Origin: JAJXWB01 sp047605445
GTDB taxonomy: Bacteria > Pseudomonadota > Alphaproteobacteria > Rhizobiales > Beijerinckiaceae
Assembly (NCBI GenBank): GCA_047605445.1
Contig: JASGFP010000056.1
Location: forward strand, 1 to 24,813
Reading direction: 5' to 3'
DNA length: 24,813 nt
Below, piece after piece: positions 1 to 8,237 of this stretch. Numbering within the stretch: the first letter of the stretch is position 1; every line of letters starts with the position of its first letter. Made by a program: the position numbers and the translations under genes. Below the pieces are notes generated by a model. The model was not told where the DNA came from, did no database searches, and saw only the letters and a list, made by a program, of their open reading frames with translations.

Positions 1-1
1 G

Positions 2-523
2 CGCCGGGTTGCGCGGCCTCCGCGATCGCTTGGCGCCGCCGCGGCGCCGAGGGCCGACGATCCGCCCGCGACGGAACGATCGCCCGGCCACCTCGACAAT
101 GTGCTGGGCTATGTCCTGCGACGGGCCCAGGTCGCCGTCTTCAACGATTTCCGCCGCACCTTCGCGGGATACGATCTCAGCCCGACGCAATATGCGGTGC
201 TGTCGATCCTCGCGGAGCGTCCCGGCATGCGTCAGGGCGACGTTTCCGCGGAGCTGGGCGTCAAGCGCACCAATTTCGTCGCGGTGCTGGACGAACTCGA
301 ACGGCGCGGGCTCGCCCGCCGCAAGGCGGTCGCAGCGGACCGCCGCTCGCGCGCGCTCTACCTGACGCCGGAAGGCGAGAAACTGGCGGCGGAAGTCCGC
401 CGCCTGCAGGACGAACATGAAGTGCGGCTGGCCGCCCTGCTGCCGGACGGCGAGCGCGACCGGCTGATCGGCCTGCTGCGCCAGCTGGCGCAGGGGATCG
501 GCGCGAGCGCCGACGAGGACTAA
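2..523 (+). CDS. MarR-family winged-helix transcriptional regulator (5' end probably outside window)
   Basis: This is a one-domain DNA-binding regulator of the MarR family, which usually acts as a dimeric repressor released by a small ligand. The sequence shows the full fold: the dimerisation helix (GYVLRRAQVAVF), the segment DLSPTQYAVLSIL, the recognition helix region (GVKRTNFVAVLDELERRGL), the wing (DRRSRALYLTPEGE) and the C-terminal dimer helix. The first start codon in frame inside the window is GTG at 101. It has no Shine-Dalgarno sequence and would cut into the first dimerisation helix, while the frame stays open to the window edge with no other ATG/GTG/TTG, so the true start is probably upstream. 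The next gene starts 7 bases after the stop, so the two may be co-transcribed. The family is clear; the ligand and targets are unknown. Confidence 0.85.
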   Translation, partial: RRVARPPRSLGAAAAPRADDPPATERSPGHLDNVLGYVLRRAQVAVFNDFRRTFAGYDLSPTQYAVLSILAERPGMRQGDVSAELGVKRTNFVAVLDELERRGLARRKAVAADRRSRALYLTPEGEKLAAEVRRLQDEHEVRLAALLPDGERDRLIGLLRQLAQGIGASADED

Positions 524-530
524 GCGCGCG

Positions 531-1574
531 ATGCGGCTTTCGATCGCCATACCCATCTACAATTTCGCGGATTTCATCGTCGAGACGCTGGATTCGATCA
601 TCCGCCAGGATGGCGCGGACGAGGTCGAGATCGTCGTGGTCGACGGCGCCTCGACCGACGCGACGCCGCAGGTCATGGCCGATTATCAGGCGCGCCACCC
701 GGTCGTGCGCTACGAGCGGCTGCCGGCCAAGGGCGGCATCGACCGCGACATGGCGACCGCCTTCTCGCTGACGACGGGCGACTATTGCTGGTTGTTCTCC
801 GGCGACGACATCATGCGGCCGGGCGCCTTGCGCCGGGCCTTGCAGGAAATCGAGAGCGGCTGCGACGTCTATCTCTCGCAGCACATGGAGTTTCTGGGCG
901 CCGGACGCGGCTGGACGGAATGGCCGGTGCTGACGGGCGAAGGCGCGCGGACCTTCGAGCTATCCGACCCCGAAGAGCGGCGAAGATATTTCGAGAGCGC
1001 CGCCAACACCGAAGCCTTCTTCAGCTTCATGGGCGGCATGATCAACCGCCGCGCGAGCTGGGACCGCGTTCCCTTTCCCGAGGCCTTCGACCGCTCGTGC
1101 TGGGCGCATGCGGCGCGGCTGTTCGAACTCATGCCGAAGGGCTTGAAGCTGCGCTTCGTTCCCGAGTGCTGGCAGGACCGGCGACCGGACAATGACAGTT
1201 TCATGGGCGGCGGCCTTGTGAAGCGGCTGGCGCTGTCGATCGACGGTTACAACAGGATCGCCGACACGTTCTTCGGACATGACAGCGTCGAGGCTTTCCA
1301 TGTGCGCCGCGTGGTGCGCGACGAGATCGGCATAGGTTCGCTGATCATGGGCAAATATGTCTGTTCGCTCGATCCGGAGATCGAGAGCCGCGAGATGCTC
1401 GACCGGCTTGCGGCGACAATGTATGGCGATTTCTCGCTGAAGAACCTGCGCGCGCGCCTTCTCTACGCGACGACGCCAGGCGACAGGATCAAGCGCTGGG
1501 ACCCCGAATGGACCGCCAAGGAAGAGCGCAAGGCGATGATGCGCCGCGCCCAGCGTGCGCGTCAGCCGAAATAG
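531..1574 (+). CDS. Glycosyltransferase family 2 (abequosyltransferase/RfbV-like)
   Basis: This is a cytosolic GT-A fold glycosyltransferase that would transfer a sugar from an activated nucleotide sugar to a growing glycan. The N-terminus has the GT2 signature: SIAIPIYNFADFIVETLDSI (residues 4-23), VVVDGASTDAT near residues 36-45, and the metal-binding FSGDD at residues 89-93. WLFSGDDIMRPGAL resembles the RfbV-type deoxyhexosyltransferases of O-antigen loci, but I cannot assign a donor sugar. The 347-residue length is normal for the group. A GAGGA sequence lies upstream of the ATG with a somewhat long spacing of about 10 bases. Its 3' end overlaps the convergent GT8 gene by 13 bases. The neighbours (GT8, two methyltransferases, acyltransferases) place it in surface-polysaccharide synthesis. 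Confidence 0.88.
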   Translation: MRLSIAIPIYNFADFIVETLDSIIRQDGADEVEIVVVDGASTDATPQVMADYQARHPVVRYERLPAKGGIDRDMATAFSLTTGDYCWLFSGDDIMRPGALRRALQEIESGCDVYLSQHMEFLGAGRGWTEWPVLTGEGARTFELSDPEERRRYFESAANTEAFFSFMGGMINRRASWDRVPFPEAFDRSCWAHAARLFELMPKGLKLRFVPECWQDRRPDNDSFMGGGLVKRLALSIDGYNRIADTFFGHDSVEAFHVRRVVRDEIGIGSLIMGKYVCSLDPEIESREMLDRLAATMYGDFSLKNLRARLLYATTPGDRIKRWDPEWTAKEERKAMMRRAQRARQPK

Positions 1575-2515
1575 GATGAGAAGATGCGGCGCGCGACGAC
1601 GCCGAGATCGTGGCGGCGGGTCGAATCCGCTCGCGCGCCTGCATCGCGCAAGGCAAGTTTGACGAGCGCGGTCTGCTTGCCCGCGTCGCGCGCCGCCGCC
1701 CAATAGGCGCTCTGCAATCTGTTCTCGCTGGCGTTGGACTGCCACGGCTTGGCCCCGGCGTAATGGGCGATGGCGGGACCGCGCCAGGCTTCCCGCAGGC
1801 CGGGGCGGCCCGTGAAATCCGGCCCGAGAACTTCCGAGAAATTGGCGATGCAATTCCACTCCGGACCGAGCGTCTTGTAATCTCCCTCGAAGGCGTGGTT
1901 GAGCGCATCCTGATCGTTGTTGATCGCGATCGCGCCCTTCTCGCGCAGGAACGCCCGCGCCTTTTCGATGCGGCCCGAGGCCGACAGCGCCGGCACATCC
2001 ATCAGCAGAAGACCCGCGTTGAAATAGCGCGCCCAGTCGGCCAGTCCGACGACTTCCGTCACGTAGTCCTTCGACGGGCGCGTATTGCCCTGGGGGCCGA
2101 AGTCGATGCCGAGCCAGGGCAGCACGTCGACCAGCGAATGGTCGATGACGGCGCCCAACGCCTTGCCTTCGAGATCGGTCTCGTAGAGCGGCGTCAGATC
2201 GCGCCGGGTCAGCATGTCGACATCGAGATAGAGGATGCGGTCTATTCCGGCGAGAATGTCGGGCAGCACGAAGCGCGCATAGGTGACGACGCTCTGCGGG
2301 CCGTTGACGTCGATCTTCTCGTAGCGCGCGCCGATGTCCTGGAATTCGACGCGCAAATTCGCCGTGCGCGGGGCGTCGCGCTCCGCCACGGGCACTGGCC
2401 CGTCGTGCAGCGCGTGGATGACGACGTTGCTGCGCGTGTGGCGCGCGATGGATTGCGCGAGAATCAGGAACAGGATTTCAAATCGCCGGTCGAAGCAGCA
2501 GGCGATGTGGATCAT
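1562..2515 (-). CDS. Glycosyltransferase family 8 protein
   Basis: This is a retaining GT-A glycosyltransferase of family 8 (the LPS galactosyl/glucosyltransferase and glycogenin group), expected to work in the cytoplasm on a lipid-linked or LPS acceptor. Its 317 residues show the family's order of motifs: an N-terminal strand IHIACCFD, RFVLPDIL followed by RILYLDVDML with the DxD metal site at residues 98-100, FNAGLLLMDV, NDQDALN in the acceptor region, and a late HYAGAKPW that matches the His/Lys-Pro-Trp diphosphate-binding motif. The start codon overlaps the stop of the FkbM gene in an ATGA, so translation is probably coupled. It is the last gene of a three-gene minus-strand operon and overlaps the 3' end of the GT2 gene. 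The sugar specificity is not visible. Confidence 0.88.
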   Translation of the reverse strand: MIHIACCFDRRFEILFLILAQSIARHTRSNVVIHALHDGPVPVAERDAPRTANLRVEFQDIGARYEKIDVNGPQSVVTYARFVLPDILAGIDRILYLDVDMLTRRDLTPLYETDLEGKALGAVIDHSLVDVLPWLGIDFGPQGNTRPSKDYVTEVVGLADWARYFNAGLLLMDVPALSASGRIEKARAFLREKGAIAINNDQDALNHAFEGDYKTLGPEWNCIANFSEVLGPDFTGRPGLREAWRGPAIAHYAGAKPWQSNASENRLQSAYWAAARDAGKQTALVKLALRDAGARADSTRRHDLGVVARRIFSSYFG

Positions 2516-3267
2516 GCGGCGCGGTCGGACGCCGGCTGCGCCGCTTCGGCCCGCGTGAAGGTCACGACCGGACCATTGGATCGCGTCGCGTCGTAGACCA
2601 GACCTTGCGCGGACAGGGCGCGGAAAACCTTGTCGACTCCGGTCAGGCCGGTGAGCGCCGGATGAACCTCGATGACGACATGACGGACGTCAGAGAGGTC
2701 GGCGTCATCGAACAGCGTTTCCTCGCCGCCCTCGATATCGACGATCAGGACGTTCGGACGGACTTCGGCGAGGATGTCCCTGAACTTGCGACTGCGCACC
2801 GTGATCGTCTCGCCATCCGAATGGAAGGCCGAGGACGAAACGAAATCCGCGTGCACGCAGAAGGACACATCCCGTTCCGGCCCGCTCTCGACGAGCGCGT
2901 GACGCACTTCGGCGTTCACGCCGTTGATGCGGCAATTGTTGGACGCGACGGACACGAGTTTCGGATTGGCCTCGTAGGAGACGACGCGCCCCTGCGAGGC
3001 GGCGCGCGCGGCGATCACCGTCACGTAACCGATGGCCGTTCCCAGTTCGAGGACATTATCGGCCGGTCGGATCATGTCGCCGATCATCGCCGCCTCGCCG
3101 GCCTCGTAGACGCCGATGTCGATGGCGTAGCGAATGGCCGGAGACACAAGCGCGGTGGGGATTTCCAGTGTGACGCCCTTGAGATCGAACCTCTGGAAGG
3201 CGACGCCGTCGCGCGAATATTCGTCCGGTCCGCGCTTGCCGCCGATTTCGATGCCGAAAAGTTTCAT
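2512..3267 (-). CDS. FkbM-family SAM-dependent methyltransferase
   Basis: This is a class I S-adenosylmethionine methyltransferase of the FkbM type, a family that mostly O-methylates sugars or secondary metabolites. Motif I is LELGTAIG (residues 73-80). It is followed by an acidic residue after strand 2 (VSYEANP, Glu at about 99), the NxxxNG-type segment NNCRINGVN, and IVDIEGGEETLF, the typical FkbM 'D-x-EG-x-E' motif. The 251-residue length is usual. The start is ATG at 3267; no strong Shine-Dalgarno sequence is seen. It lies 55 bases after the C-methyltransferase gene and overlaps the GT8 gene by 4 bases (ATGA), so the three are likely one operon. Methylation of a glycan residue is an inference from this context. 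Confidence 0.87.
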   Translation of the reverse strand: MKLFGIEIGGKRGPDEYSRDGVAFQRFDLKGVTLEIPTALVSPAIRYAIDIGVYEAGEAAMIGDMIRPADNVLELGTAIGYVTVIAARAASQGRVVSYEANPKLVSVASNNCRINGVNAEVRHALVESGPERDVSFCVHADFVSSSAFHSDGETITVRSRKFRDILAEVRPNVLIVDIEGGEETLFDDADLSDVRHVVIEVHPALTGLTGVDKVFRALSAQGLVYDATRSNGPVVTFTRAEAAQPASDRAA

Positions 3268-3322
3268 CGCGATGCGCTCGTCGGGCTAGCCGCGGCGGAC
3301 ATGCGCCGCTGCTTTGTAGAGA

Positions 3323-4552
3323 TTAGACGATTTCGATTTCCGGGAACGGGAAGATCATCTTGCCGCCATCGGCGAGGAACTTCTGTTCGCGCTGCAGGAT
3401 GTTGTCCTTGAAGTGCCAGGGCAGCACCAGATAATAGTCCGGCTTCATCTTCAGCGCGTCGGCCTCCGAGACGATCGGAATATGCGAGCCGGGCGTGACA
3501 TGACCGAACTTGTCCGGGTTGACCTCGGCGATGGCCTCCACGAGATCCGGGCCGATGCCGCAGAATTGCAGCACGACATTGCCCTTGGTCGAGGCGCCGT
3601 AGCCGACGATGCGCTTGCCGTCGTCGCGCAGCGCGGTGAGCAGGCGGCGCAGATCCTCGCGGTGGCGGAACACGCGCTCCTCGAATTCGCGATAGGGGCG
3701 CGGCGTGGCGAGGCCCATGCGTTCTTCCTGCGACAGCAGCCAGTCGATGACAGCGCGATTGGCCTTGCGCGTCGTAGCCTTGTGGCCGGCCGTCACTGCG
3801 AACGAACCGCCGTTTACGGCGTTCATCTGCACGTCCAGCACCTTCATGTCGGCGGCTTCGAGGATCTTTTCGACCACGGCGAGCGAATAATATTCGACGT
3901 GCTCGTGGCAGATCGTGTCGTAGGAGGTCAGCCGCAGCATCGAGGGCATATAGCTCTGCTCGAAATGCCAGACGCCATCGGGCGCCAGGCAATGCGCGAT
4001 GTCGCGGGCAAACGCGATCGGATCCTCGAGATCGTAGAACATGGCGATCGAGGTGATGATCTTCGCCCGCTCCTTCGAGACGGAATCGAAATTCTTCGCG
4101 TTGAAGAAGTCCGGCACCAGCTTGATGTCGTCGGGATAATACTGCCGGAACTTGGCGCCGGTCGGATCGATGCCGATGCGCTTGAGCGATGGCGTCTGGT
4201 AGGCCTTGAGCGAGGTGGCGTCGTTGGAGCCGATGTCGAGTACGGTGTCGCCGGCCTTCAATTCGGCGAATTGCTCCAGCTTGCCGATCTTCTGCGTGAG
4301 ATGGCGAACCATCGAGGCGTTGAGGCCCGAGCGATAGCCGTAGTTCTCGCCGTACATCTCGCTGGCTTCATAGACGTGGGCGAGCTGCAGCAGGCCGGAA
4401 TCCGGGCACCAGACAAGTTCGAGCGGACCGACGGTTACAGGCGTGGACGACGAAGCCGGAAACACGCCGGTCAGGGCCTGATCGCCGAGCGAGAGGACCG
4501 ACAACAGGTTGGTGGAACCGCTAATCCGGCATTTTTCAATGCGCTTCGTCAT
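3323..4552 (-). CDS. NDP-hexose C-methyltransferase-like SAM methyltransferase (three-domain)
   Basis: The 409-residue protein has the three-part layout of the TylC3/NovU/CloU sugar C-methyltransferases, which methylate C-3 or C-5 of NDP-4-keto-deoxysugars. It has an N-terminal zinc-ribbon-like segment (residues 8-60), a central Rossmann domain with motif I VLDIGSND (104-111), and the catalytic-loop motif HEHVEYYS. The C-terminal domain contains GYGASTKGNVVLQFCGI. In the zinc segment only Cys8 and Cys49 remain; the positions that normally hold the partner cysteines read CRIS and CPDS. The start ATG lies downstream of a good promoter-like sequence at 4625-4653. It is the first gene of the operon with FkbM and GT8, which suggests synthesis of a branched or methylated sugar. 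The family is sure; the substrate is not. Confidence 0.88.
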   Translation of the reverse strand: MTKRIEKCRISGSTNLLSVLSLGDQALTGVFPASSSTPVTVGPLELVWCPDSGLLQLAHVYEASEMYGENYGYRSGLNASMVRHLTQKIGKLEQFAELKAGDTVLDIGSNDATSLKAYQTPSLKRIGIDPTGAKFRQYYPDDIKLVPDFFNAKNFDSVSKERAKIITSIAMFYDLEDPIAFARDIAHCLAPDGVWHFEQSYMPSMLRLTSYDTICHEHVEYYSLAVVEKILEAADMKVLDVQMNAVNGGSFAVTAGHKATTRKANRAVIDWLLSQEERMGLATPRPYREFEERVFRHREDLRRLLTALRDDGKRIVGYGASTKGNVVLQFCGIGPDLVEAIAEVNPDKFGHVTPGSHIPIVSEADALKMKPDYYLVLPWHFKDNILQREQKFLADGGKMIFPFPEIEIV

Positions 4553-4624
4553 TTACGGGAAAACTCCGGTCGGCCTGGCGGCAATGCGGCCGACTTGGCG
4601 CTTTGCGGGCCGATTTCGCGCTGC

Positions 4625-4653
4625 TTTTAAAGAGAAGGCCTCCCAAGTGTCAA
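4625..4653 (-). promoter_or_regulatory. Putative sigma-70 promoter of the C-methyltransferase/FkbM/GT8 operon
   Basis: Reading the minus strand there is a consensus -35 TTGACA (4653-4648), a 17-base spacer and TTAAAA (4630-4625) as -10. Transcription would start near 4618 and give a leader of about 65 bases before the ATG at 4552. It sits in the 229-base divergent spacer, in the only AT-rich patch there. Sequence match only. Confidence 0.5.
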
Positions 4654-4781
4654 TTCCGCGCGGATTTCCCTGCGCGGCCACGTCCTTGGCGCCACCGCCC
4701 CGGATTGCTATGGGAGCGGCGTTCGCCCCGCGGCGCTCAAAATCCGCGCGCCGGCGCCCGGCCACGCCAGCAGGACCGAAA

Positions 4782-5882
4782 ATGCGCTCCACGAGCGGCG
4801 AATATTACGAGAAGCTCGACCATGTGCGCGCATTTGCGTGCTACGCGGTCTTCGTCTGGCATTTCATCCACGGACCGAACGGCGAACTGACGCCGACCGG
4901 TTCGCCGCCGCCATTCTTTCCCGTCGCGCTGCTTGACGAAGGCTATATCGGCGTCTCGATCTTCATGTGCCTGAGCGGCTACCTGTTCGCGAAAATCCTC
5001 GACAATTCGCAGATCGTCTACCGCACCTTCCTTTGGAACAGGTTTCTGCGGCTGGCGCCGCTGCTGGCGATCGTCTTCATCCTGTCGGCGTTCCACCTCA
5101 TCCTGATCCTAAAGATCGTCGATCTCCGCTTCTACCTGACCATCCTGCTCAAGGGCTTCATCCTGCCTCTCTGGCCCGCCGGCGGCTGGTCGATCGCGAC
5201 TGAAATCCATTTCTATTTCATGCTGCCGGCCATTCTGTGGGCCGTGCGGCGCTCGACCTGGCTCGGACTTGCGCTGGTCGCAGCGGCGATCGGCCTGCGC
5301 GCCGGCATCTGGTTCTATCGGGGCGAGGTGCAGCTCGCATCCTACTGGACAATCGTCGGTCGCTTCGACGAGTTCACACTCGGCATCATCGCCTGCAAGC
5401 ATCGCGCATGGGCTGCGGGCAGGCATTGGCTGGCGGCGGCCGTGTTCTTCGGTTTCTCGTGGTTCTTCTACCAGTTCGACAAGGCGGGCGGCTTCATGAA
5501 TTTCATGGGCGGGGGCTATCCGTCCAAGACGCCGCTCTGGATCGTCCTGCCGACCATCCAGGCGGCGGCCATCTCTTTCCTGATCGCCTGGTACGACCAG
5601 AGCGATCTCTTCGAGCCGGGCCGCATTTCGCGCTTCATCGCGACCATCGGCGGCGTCTCCTATTCGATTTATCTGCTGCACCCGTTCTTCGTTTTCGAAT
5701 TATCGAAGCTGCTGTTCGGCCGCGGGTTGAACTATGCGGAAGTGCTGGGGCTGGCGACGCTCGCCTTTCTGGCCACTGTGCCGCTGGGGCTTGCGAGCTT
5801 CAAGTGGATCGAGGCCCCGCCGCTGCGCTACCGCCGCCGCTACAAAGCTGCGGCGGCGCCCGCTATCGAACCCGCGCCGTGA
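4782..5882 (+). CDS. Acyltransferase 3 family membrane protein (O-acyltransferase)
   Basis: This is an integral inner-membrane acyltransferase of the OafA/NodX type (Acyl_transf_3), which moves acyl groups, usually acetyl, from the cytoplasm onto extracytoplasmic glycans. The N-terminus has the family signature with the conserved His27 in VWHF, after KLDHVRAFACYAVF. About ten hydrophobic helices follow, for example residues 127-146 and the late SYSIYLLHPFFVF. The open frame extends back to 4509, which would overlap the divergent methyltransferase. I chose ATG 4782 because AGGA lies 6 bases upstream and the family motif starts right after it, giving 366 residues. A weak promoter-like TTGGCG-17-TATGGG lies at 4686-4714. 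Its stop codon abuts the stop of the convergent acyltransferase gene. The acceptor is unknown. Confidence 0.87.
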   Translation: MRSTSGEYYEKLDHVRAFACYAVFVWHFIHGPNGELTPTGSPPPFFPVALLDEGYIGVSIFMCLSGYLFAKILDNSQIVYRTFLWNRFLRLAPLLAIVFILSAFHLILILKIVDLRFYLTILLKGFILPLWPAGGWSIATEIHFYFMLPAILWAVRRSTWLGLALVAAAIGLRAGIWFYRGEVQLASYWTIVGRFDEFTLGIIACKHRAWAAGRHWLAAAVFFGFSWFFYQFDKAGGFMNFMGGGYPSKTPLWIVLPTIQAAAISFLIAWYDQSDLFEPGRISRFIATIGGVSYSIYLLHPFFVFELSKLLFGRGLNYAEVLGLATLAFLATVPLGLASFKWIEAPPLRYRRRYKAAAAPAIEPAP

Positions 5883-7001
5883 TCAAGCGCTGAGACGTCG
5901 CGCCGCCCGCTGCCCGATGCGATGGGTGGGCGATTCCACCAGCCGGTGAATCGCATAGGCGACCAGGACCGCGAAGACGACCGCGATGGCGATGGCGACG
6001 TCGGCGTTAACGTGCGCACGCATAAGCGCGTGGAGAACGATGTAGCCCGCCACGCCATGCACGACGTAGAGCGGATAGGAGATATCGCTCAGGAATTTTG
6101 TGACGCGCGTGCGCCTGAACCGGTCCTGGAACGCCATGGCGACGGCGAAGGTCGCCAGACCTCCGATATAGATCGGCAGATCGGCGCCGAAGGGCATGTG
6201 GCCGATATATTGCGCGGCGGCGAACATACCGAAGCACAGGAGGATGGCGGCGCCCGCCTGCGGCAGCGCCAGCTTGCCGCGCTGAAGCAGATTGAGCGCC
6301 ACGCCGCAGAACATGAAGACGATGTAGATTGGATCGGTGTCGAAGGCGGCGAGGCGGCGCACGAGGCCGGGATAGGCCGAAAAATGCGCGACGATCTGGT
6401 CGATGACGAGCCAGAACAGAAAGAGGCCGACCGGAAAGAGCCAGAGCGTGCGGCGACCTTCGCGCAGATGGTTGGCGGCCAGCGCGCAGACGCCATAGAA
6501 AAGCATCTCGATCTCGAGCGTCCACATCACGGAATCGATGCGACGGGCGTCGGCGATCGCCGAGAAAGGCGGAAAGAACTGGCTGGCGGCGTCGCGGAAG
6601 GAGAAAGGAACCTGGCCGCCCATGAAATGCACGCCGATCAGAACAGCGGCGACCGTGACCGACAGCCCCGCCCAGCAGGTCGGCCAGATGCGCCAGAGCC
6701 GGCCGACGATAAACCCTTTCACGCTGTATTGCTCGAGCGAGAAGGGAATGACGAAGCCGCTGATGGTGAAAAAGAGCGCGACTCCGTAGGGGCCTAGCCA
6801 GCCGAGCGGCACGAGCCCCGGCAAGGCCGGCGGCGTATAGGCGACGTAGGGAACTCCGGTGAGAATGTCGACCATGCCGCCCATGGTCCAGTAGACGCCG
6901 CCGAGATGTGCGAGGATGACGGCGAAGGCGGCGATGCCGCGCAGCGTGTTGGCGAATTCGATGCGCGCGCCCATGCCGCGCTTTTGGTCGGGAGCGTTCA
7001 T
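5883..7001 (-). CDS. Acyltransferase 3 family membrane protein, tandem paralogue A
   Basis: This is a 372-residue OafA-like membrane acyltransferase, predicted to O-acylate a surface glycan from the inner membrane. It begins GARIEFANTLRGIAAFAVILAHLGG with the conserved His32. It continues with LFFTISGFVIPFSL, WRIWPTCWAGL, MWTLEIEMLFYGVCAL (the WTL.IE..FY motif of the family) and ends with SYPLYVVHGVAGYIV and a basic tail. The frame continues far upstream without a stop, but that part only shadows the next gene. The start ATG at 7001 overlaps the upstream gene's stop as ATGA, so translation is probably coupled. It is clearly homologous to the upstream gene along its whole length, roughly 60% identical by eye, which points to a tandem duplication. 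The stop abuts the plus-strand acyltransferase stop in TGATCA. Confidence 0.88.
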   Translation of the reverse strand: MNAPDQKRGMGARIEFANTLRGIAAFAVILAHLGGVYWTMGGMVDILTGVPYVAYTPPALPGLVPLGWLGPYGVALFFTISGFVIPFSLEQYSVKGFIVGRLWRIWPTCWAGLSVTVAAVLIGVHFMGGQVPFSFRDAASQFFPPFSAIADARRIDSVMWTLEIEMLFYGVCALAANHLREGRRTLWLFPVGLFLFWLVIDQIVAHFSAYPGLVRRLAAFDTDPIYIVFMFCGVALNLLQRGKLALPQAGAAILLCFGMFAAAQYIGHMPFGADLPIYIGGLATFAVAMAFQDRFRRTRVTKFLSDISYPLYVVHGVAGYIVLHALMRAHVNADVAIAIAVVFAVLVAYAIHRLVESPTHRIGQRAARRLSA

Positions 7002-8101
7002 GCCGCCTCGCTCAGCCGCCGCGCAATGCGCTGTCCGATCCGATGCGTCGGCTGCTCCACGAACCGATGAACGAGCCACGCCAGGCCGACCATGAAGGCG
7101 ATGGTCGAGAGCGCGGCGGCGTCCGTGTTCCAGCCCGCGCGCATCATGGCGTTCAGCATCACATAGCCCGCCACGCCGTGGATGATGTAGACTGGATAGG
7201 AAATGTCGCTGAAGAAGCGTAGCGCGCGCACGCGGCCGAACCGGTCCTGCGCCATCATGCAGGCGATAAATAGCGCCAGGCCGAGCGCATAGACGACGGC
7301 GCTCGATTTGACCGGCGTCTGGCCGATTGCCTGCGTGATCGCAAACAGCCCGACGCAGAGCGCGATGGCCGCGGCGGCGCCCGGCAAAGCGAGCCTGCCA
7401 CGCTGATAGAGGTTGAGCGCGACGCCTGTGAACATGAAGACAATGTAGGGCGGATCGAGATCGAAATAGGTCAACCGGCGGACAAGGACCGGGTGGCTTT
7501 CGTGCAGCCGCAGGACGATCTGGTCCACGCCGAGCCACAGGACGAAGATGGCTACCGGAAAAAGCCACAGGCTCCAGTGCCCGCTGCGCAGGCGCGAGGC
7601 CGCCAGCGCGCAGACGCCGTAGAAAAGCATTTCGATCTCGAGCGTCCACATGACGGTGTCGATCTGGCGCGAATCCGTGATGGCCGCCAGCGGCGGAAAG
7701 TAGTGCGTGACCACGTCGCGGAAGGTGAACGGAACGACGCCCCCCATCAAATGCACGCCGATCAGCACGGAGACGACCGTTATCGACAGGCCGGCCCAGC
7801 ATGTCGGCCAGATGCGCCACAGACGGCCAGCGACGAACCCCTTCACGGTGTAGCGTTCGAGCGAAAAGGGAATGACGAAGCCCGAGATGACGAAGAACAG
7901 CGATACGCCCCACCCGCCGAGCCATCCGGGAATGAGCTGGGCGATGAAAGGCGCGGACCCTCCCCTGTAGGAAACGCCGGTGAGCATTTCGATGATCTGC
8001 GGCCAGTTCCAGTAGGTATTGCCGAGATGCGCGAAGATGACGGACATGGCGGCGACGCCGCGCAGGACATTGGCGAATTCGATGCGCGCGCCGGCGGCCA
8101 T
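6998..8101 (-). CDS. Acyltransferase 3 family membrane protein, tandem paralogue B
   Basis: This is a second OafA-like integral membrane acyltransferase. The aligned signature is GARIEFANVLRGVAAMSVIFAHLG with the catalytic-type His at residue 25. After it come SLFFVISGFVIPFSL, WRIWPTCWAGL, MWTLEIEMLFYGVCAL and SYPVYIIHGVAGYVM, the same order as in its downstream twin. I place the start at ATG 8101 (367 residues), which matches the twin's length. A TTG start at 8212 would add 37 residues, mostly a Pro/Ala/Ser-rich stretch, and would sit only 25 bases after the CoA ligase gene. Neither start has a clear ribosome binding site. It may be read from the ligase promoter, which would link the two units, or have its own promoter. 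The acceptor is unknown. Confidence 0.85.
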   Translation of the reverse strand: MAAGARIEFANVLRGVAAMSVIFAHLGNTYWNWPQIIEMLTGVSYRGGSAPFIAQLIPGWLGGWGVSLFFVISGFVIPFSLERYTVKGFVAGRLWRIWPTCWAGLSITVVSVLIGVHLMGGVVPFTFRDVVTHYFPPLAAITDSRQIDTVMWTLEIEMLFYGVCALAASRLRSGHWSLWLFPVAIFVLWLGVDQIVLRLHESHPVLVRRLTYFDLDPPYIVFMFTGVALNLYQRGRLALPGAAAAIALCVGLFAITQAIGQTPVKSSAVVYALGLALFIACMMAQDRFGRVRALRFFSDISYPVYIIHGVAGYVMLNAMMRAGWNTDAAALSTIAFMVGLAWLVHRFVEQPTHRIGQRIARRLSEAA

Positions 8102-8237
8102 TGCAGGCGCGCTGGACGCGGGCGCCGGCGCCGGCGTTGCGGACGAGTAGGATGGTCCTGGGGCTTTCAAGGCCCGGCTTCTATAGTCGCTTGCGTCGGG
8201 AATTCCAAACAACGCGGGCGAATGGCCGCCGGCCCTT

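Noticed and set aside
7002..7925. Upstream extension of the paralogue A acyltransferase frame
   Set aside because: It overlaps paralogue B in another frame; the family signature starts just after ATG 7001, which has an ATGA coupling.
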